Shown here piece by piece: positions 44,001 to 45,486 of a stretch of DNA of 45,486 nucleotides. Position numbers and translations under genes: made by a program. Under the pieces are notes generated by a model. It saw nothing but the letters and a program-made list of their open reading frames with translations. It was not told the origin of the DNA and made no database searches. The DNA is from Metasolibacillus meyeri (GTDB taxonomy: Bacteria; Bacillota; Bacilli; Bacillales_A; Planococcaceae). Within the stretch, counting starts at the first letter, position 1, and every line of letters begins with the position of its first letter. Location of the stretch: assembly GCF_003049505.1 (NCBI RefSeq), contig NZ_PYWN01000041.1, positions 1-45,486 on the forward strand. The letters run 5' to 3'.

Positions 44001-45049
44001 ACGATGTTAAATGTTACAGGGATGTTTTCTTTTGATTGACCTTCAGCAACTGTTACTTGTGCTTTTACAGTTACTTGGTTACCTACTACTTCTTGTAATG
44101 ATTTTTCAGTAATATCGATTGCTGTTGGTAATACTAATTCTTTACCTACGAATTTACCTACTACATCACCTTTGTAAGATACAGTATATTCTTTACCAGC
44201 TTCTTGTGCAGAAGTTGTTAATACAACAGTTTTTGCATCTGATTGCTTCGCTGCTGCTGATTTTACTTCTAAGCCTTCAATTGTGAAGTCAGAAGCTGTT
44301 ACTGTACCAACAGTGTTAGCAAAAGTCACTTCAACAGTAGTGTTGTTAATTGCTTTTACAACACCAGTTGTAGCTGAAGCGCCAGTGAAGTCAGCGTTGA
44401 TTACGTTGTTTAAGAATGTTGCGAATTGACCACGAGTTACTGTGTTCTTTGGTAAGAAGTTAGAAACTGTAGTGATGTCGTAGAAGTCTAATACATCGAT
44501 AGCTGTGCGAGCTTCTGCTTTAGCAGCGTTGATGTCTTTTACTTCACGAGTGAAATCTTGAGAAGCAACATACTCTTCAAGGCTTACATCATTTAAAGTG
44601 TTTACCATACGTACAAGTACGATAGCCATGTTTTCACGAGTGATTGCATCACCAGCTAATAAACGACCGTTAGAACCGTTGAATACGCCGTTGTCAGCTA
44701 CTACTGCAGCGTATTGTAATAACTCATCGTTTGAAGCTGAAGTTAAATCAGCGAAACGTGGGTTTGATTTGTAATCTGTTGGTACTTCGTAACCTTCAGA
44801 CACTAAGTATTTACCTAATAATTTAACTACGTCAGAACGAGTTAATTGCTTGTTAGGTTGGAAAGTACCATCTGGGTATCCAGAGATAATTCCAGCATCA
44901 ACTAATGCGTTGATTGCTTCCTTGTGCGTGTTATCAGCGATATCGCTTAAGCTTGCTGCAGAAGCAGCTGGTACGATTGCAGATGCTACTAATGTAGCTG
45001 TCGCAGCTGTTGCTACGAATTTTTTGTATTTCTTTGGTTGGTTAGCCAT
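41051..45049 (-). CDS. S-layer protein precursor with three SLH modules
   Basis: Secreted surface-array protein of 1332 residues. The signal peptide covers 1-31 (KKYKK, hydrophobic core, ASA-A cleavage). Three SLH modules follow at about 34-85, 98-150 and 168-218, with LTRSD, ITREN and VTRGQ at their ends; these bind secondary wall polymer. The body (232-1332) is rich in Thr, Val, Ala and Asn and probably made of Ig-like beta domains; it ends LTFTRKF. The N-terminus closely resembles SbpA of L. sphaericus CCM 2177, slightly shorter at 1268 residues (from memory). AGGAGGAA lies 8 bases before the ATG and a consensus promoter upstream. The SLH/body border coincides with a 31-bp inverted repeat shared with the silent cassette. 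This is the currently expressed phase. Confidence 0.96.
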   Translation of the reverse strand: MANQPKKYKKFVATAATATLVASAIVPAASAASLSDIADNTHKEAINALVDAGIISGYPDGTFQPNKQLTRSDVVKLLGKYLVSEGYEVPTDYKSNPRFADLTSASNDELLQYAAVVADNGVFNGSNGRLLAGDAITRENMAIVLVRMVNTLNDVSLEEYVASQDFTREVKDINAAKAEARTAIDVLDFYDITTVSNFLPKNTVTRGQFATFLNNVINADFTGASATTGVVKAINNTTVEVTFANTVGTVTASDFTIEGLEVKSAAAKQSDAKTVVLTTSAQEAGKEYTVSYKGDVVGKFVGKELVLPTAIDITEKSLQEVVGNQVTVKAQVTVAEGQSKENIPVTFNIVNNYGDNSTGTLNQPIVAEALTNADGVATYTYTRYAQTSQQIASSDEVQAYATGKASVRSFSKVYWASIKPLTVTELAEGNSVNNGAKKQYKIKAALYHAEGYTQAFTENGQVYPAGNYVNVAFKENIDVTPDKAVKTVDVIDGNGKNLGYPGQFTTSLGDQSQGVKVVKVQLDRNGEAIITLTGSNAEVTPIVFVDNKENPQNATGNRGRFNATELFAEAPKLTFGKVQNLQLELESLGTEYAAAYATAGTATSYTYEDSVNNRILIRDAANNITWITIGTQLPTGASYVSQTNPLRTGETVPAGFVLKQGTVGNPTGSLHGLFSATKSVHTFYNISNGQSASAQLADTLVNTGGRDYKAVLKDEKGNLAPTGTQVRVSVEIGSGLRTAGGAVYLVDKNSNSVHRLTENAASASTVVVNLATDAKGEVAFTLIGSKDAYATPTVFSETGDRAGLDKNDLQQKGGIAYFGDALVQSAILTVDGKDAQSVNVGDLAAFTYQTVDQNKKPYNTYSQANLRVTFQFTATFAGAEVYRASDVVGGKLAAGATPFGYVNMGSAHTAPLTVDADANGRATVYVKATRGTTVSALAGASNVPSLPQGLTASAVFNLNNVEGIQPGVPYTGKVIATDTVNNRLLLLMNDGVTIKDVDYSGASTQYYAVNGANISESTFENQNVVAVPGANLIGQEVTYTLAKDSNPTTVRIANTGSNIVFKSGAAIYLTNLNATYNFHSQTIGTAALPVKIVVNNDNVTVKDLVLNGSIDVGGGGTSANYQGQINVQKFTADNVNLNGQAYVHTNAQQTLNLVNGSNFDIVHLFKNERINFAGAASTIGELIAYQSGALVSNNAILNSDGTVAYVGGVTPIISKVTTSTASVNAPVSQITGYALPTSTVENPVNKAVVTTTSGDTVELTFAANTNATIINAATINGTVASTTTTDTANVTTATFTFTPATNKVITLVVDGRTFEATFNGVAGSNLTFTRKF
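44328..44358 (-). repeat. Right copy of 31-bp inverted repeat, at the SLH/body junction of the expressed S-layer gene
   Basis: Minus-strand copy identical to 37509-37539. It encodes S-layer residues beginning at K232, right after the third SLH module (about 168-218). Flanking bases differ from the left copy on both sides. Recombination here would keep codons 1-231 and replace everything after. Confidence 0.85.
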
Positions 45050-45134
45050 TGAAAAATTTCCTCCTCATATTTCAAGTAATCTCTTAGTTACCAACTATTT
45101 TAAAAAATAGCGTGGATAAACTAACTACACATAA

Positions 45135-45163
45135 ATTCTAGTAGTATACAATTGCAATGTCAA
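45135..45163 (-). promoter_or_regulatory. Sigma-A promoter of the S-layer gene
   Basis: On the minus strand: -35 TTGACA (45158-45163, perfect), 17-base spacer, -10 TAGAAT (45135-45140). The leader would be about 80 nt and includes a small CTATTT/AAATAG hairpin (45095-45110) and a strong AGGAGGAA. It lies outside the inverted repeats, so it stays fixed and would drive whichever body is joined to it. Confidence 0.85.
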
Positions 45164-45467
45164 TCCTTTTTTCAAACAAAAGTTTTTTAACATCGTTTGT
45201 ACACCTAAAAATATATGTTGTAACTAGCTTTAAAAGGCAACTTAGAATTCCTTATATTATGACATAAAACTACTACAGAAAACAACATTTTCTTCTTAAA
45301 TATATTTAGATTGCTATAATCAGCTATGAATCTATTCTATTTTTTGATATTTTTATGATTTTATAAAGTGGAATTTTTGGAAATGGACACAAAAATATTA
45401 ATGAATGCGATATGAAGTGTTTATGAACTTTATTTGTGTGGATGTTTTTTACGTACAAGGTCAATAT
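45164..45467. other. Upstream flank of the S-layer gene
   Basis: AT-rich, no reading frame of note. Apart from the promoter I see no repeat of the 31-bp site. It ends in adapter sequence, so the natural continuation is missing. Confidence 0.6.
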
Positions 45468-45486
45468 CTGTCTCTTATACACATCT
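45468..45486 (+). other. Nextera transposase adapter (mosaic end) at contig edge
   Basis: The last 19 bases, CTGTCTCTTATACACATCT, are exactly the Tn5 mosaic-end sequence used in Nextera libraries. This is untrimmed adapter and not genomic DNA. Confidence 0.97.

Larger units (their letters stand above)
37509..44358. mobile_element. Candidate invertible segment carrying two tail-to-tail S-layer bodies
   Basis: 6.85 kb bounded by the 31-bp inverted repeat. It holds a rightward body cassette without promoter and the leftward body of the expressed gene, each with its own terminator between them. The promoter, signal peptide and SLH modules lie outside on the right; the recombinase operon lies outside on the left. 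Inversion would fuse the cassette to codons 1-231 in frame (1213 residues) and store the present body beside the recombinase. This is an inference from structure; no inverted form is visible here. Confidence 0.72.

Noticed and set aside
1-45486. CRISPR arrays, tRNA, rRNA and insertion-sequence transposases
   Set aside because: I looked for spaced direct repeats, tRNA-like or rRNA segments and transposase motifs and found none.

Overview
The window is a cell-surface locus from a low-GC Gram-positive bacterium, most likely Lysinibacillus (L. sphaericus/fusiformis group). The main reason is the S-layer precursor at the right end: its N-terminus (MANQPKKYKKFVATAATATL) and three SLH modules match, from memory, SbpA/SlpC-type S-layer proteins of that genus. 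The DNA is AT-rich, most ribosome-binding sites are Bacillus-like, and GTG/TTG starts are common. The final 19 bases are a sequencing adapter, so the right edge is the end of an assembled contig and not a natural boundary.

Layout. 1-1040: no convincing gene, but a densely structured element with five hairpins (296-610) and the terminator of the leftward operon. 1041-9270, leftward: phosphoglucomutase, phosphoglucose isomerase, galE, galU, a polyprenyl-phosphate sugar-1-phosphate transferase and two GT2 glycosyltransferases. 9383-13589, leftward: a module with a sugar aminotransferase, a GNAT acetyltransferase, a DPM1-like GT2 and a GT-C-like membrane protein. 13923-14492: a lone rightward Uma2-type nuclease. 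14570-17880, leftward: rfbDBCA for dTDP-L-rhamnose. 17852-24520: a second module with a paralogous aminotransferase, an EamA/SMR-type pair, a WbqC-like protein, a hexapeptide acyltransferase, a GtrB-like GT2 and a large GT-C-like membrane protein. 24559-29540: GT4 and chimeric glycosyltransferases. 29556-33653: a kinase-like protein with a heptad-repeat tail, a methyltransferase, Wzt with a C-terminal sugar-binding domain, and Wzm. 33731-35791: an O-antigen ligase/polymerase-like membrane protein and a TPR protein. Together these look like an ABC-transporter-dependent surface glycan locus, possibly for S-layer glycosylation or a secondary wall polymer.

36005-45163 is the most interesting part. 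A tyrosine recombinase with a complete active site and a translationally coupled DNA-binding protein lie beside a startless S-layer body cassette (37511-40459, rightward). Beyond it is the complete, promoter-bearing S-layer gene (41051-45049, leftward). A perfect 31-bp inverted repeat marks the left edge of the silent cassette (37509-37539) and the SLH/body junction of the expressed gene (44328-44358). Inversion between the copies would keep the promoter, signal peptide and three SLH modules fixed, and would swap the exposed body in frame: 231 fixed residues plus 982 cassette residues. Both bodies point inward and each has its own terminator. I infer a two-state, recombinase-linked S-layer phase/antigenic switch. 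Its logic resembles slpA/slpB inversion in Lactobacillus acidophilus, but the repeat, not the signal region, sits at the anchor/body border. Inversion itself cannot be seen in one sequence.

In the glycan locus, the methyltransferase, kinase-like coiled-coil protein and Wzt C-domain resemble a split version of the WbdD/Wzt chain-capping and length-control system known from E. coli O9a.
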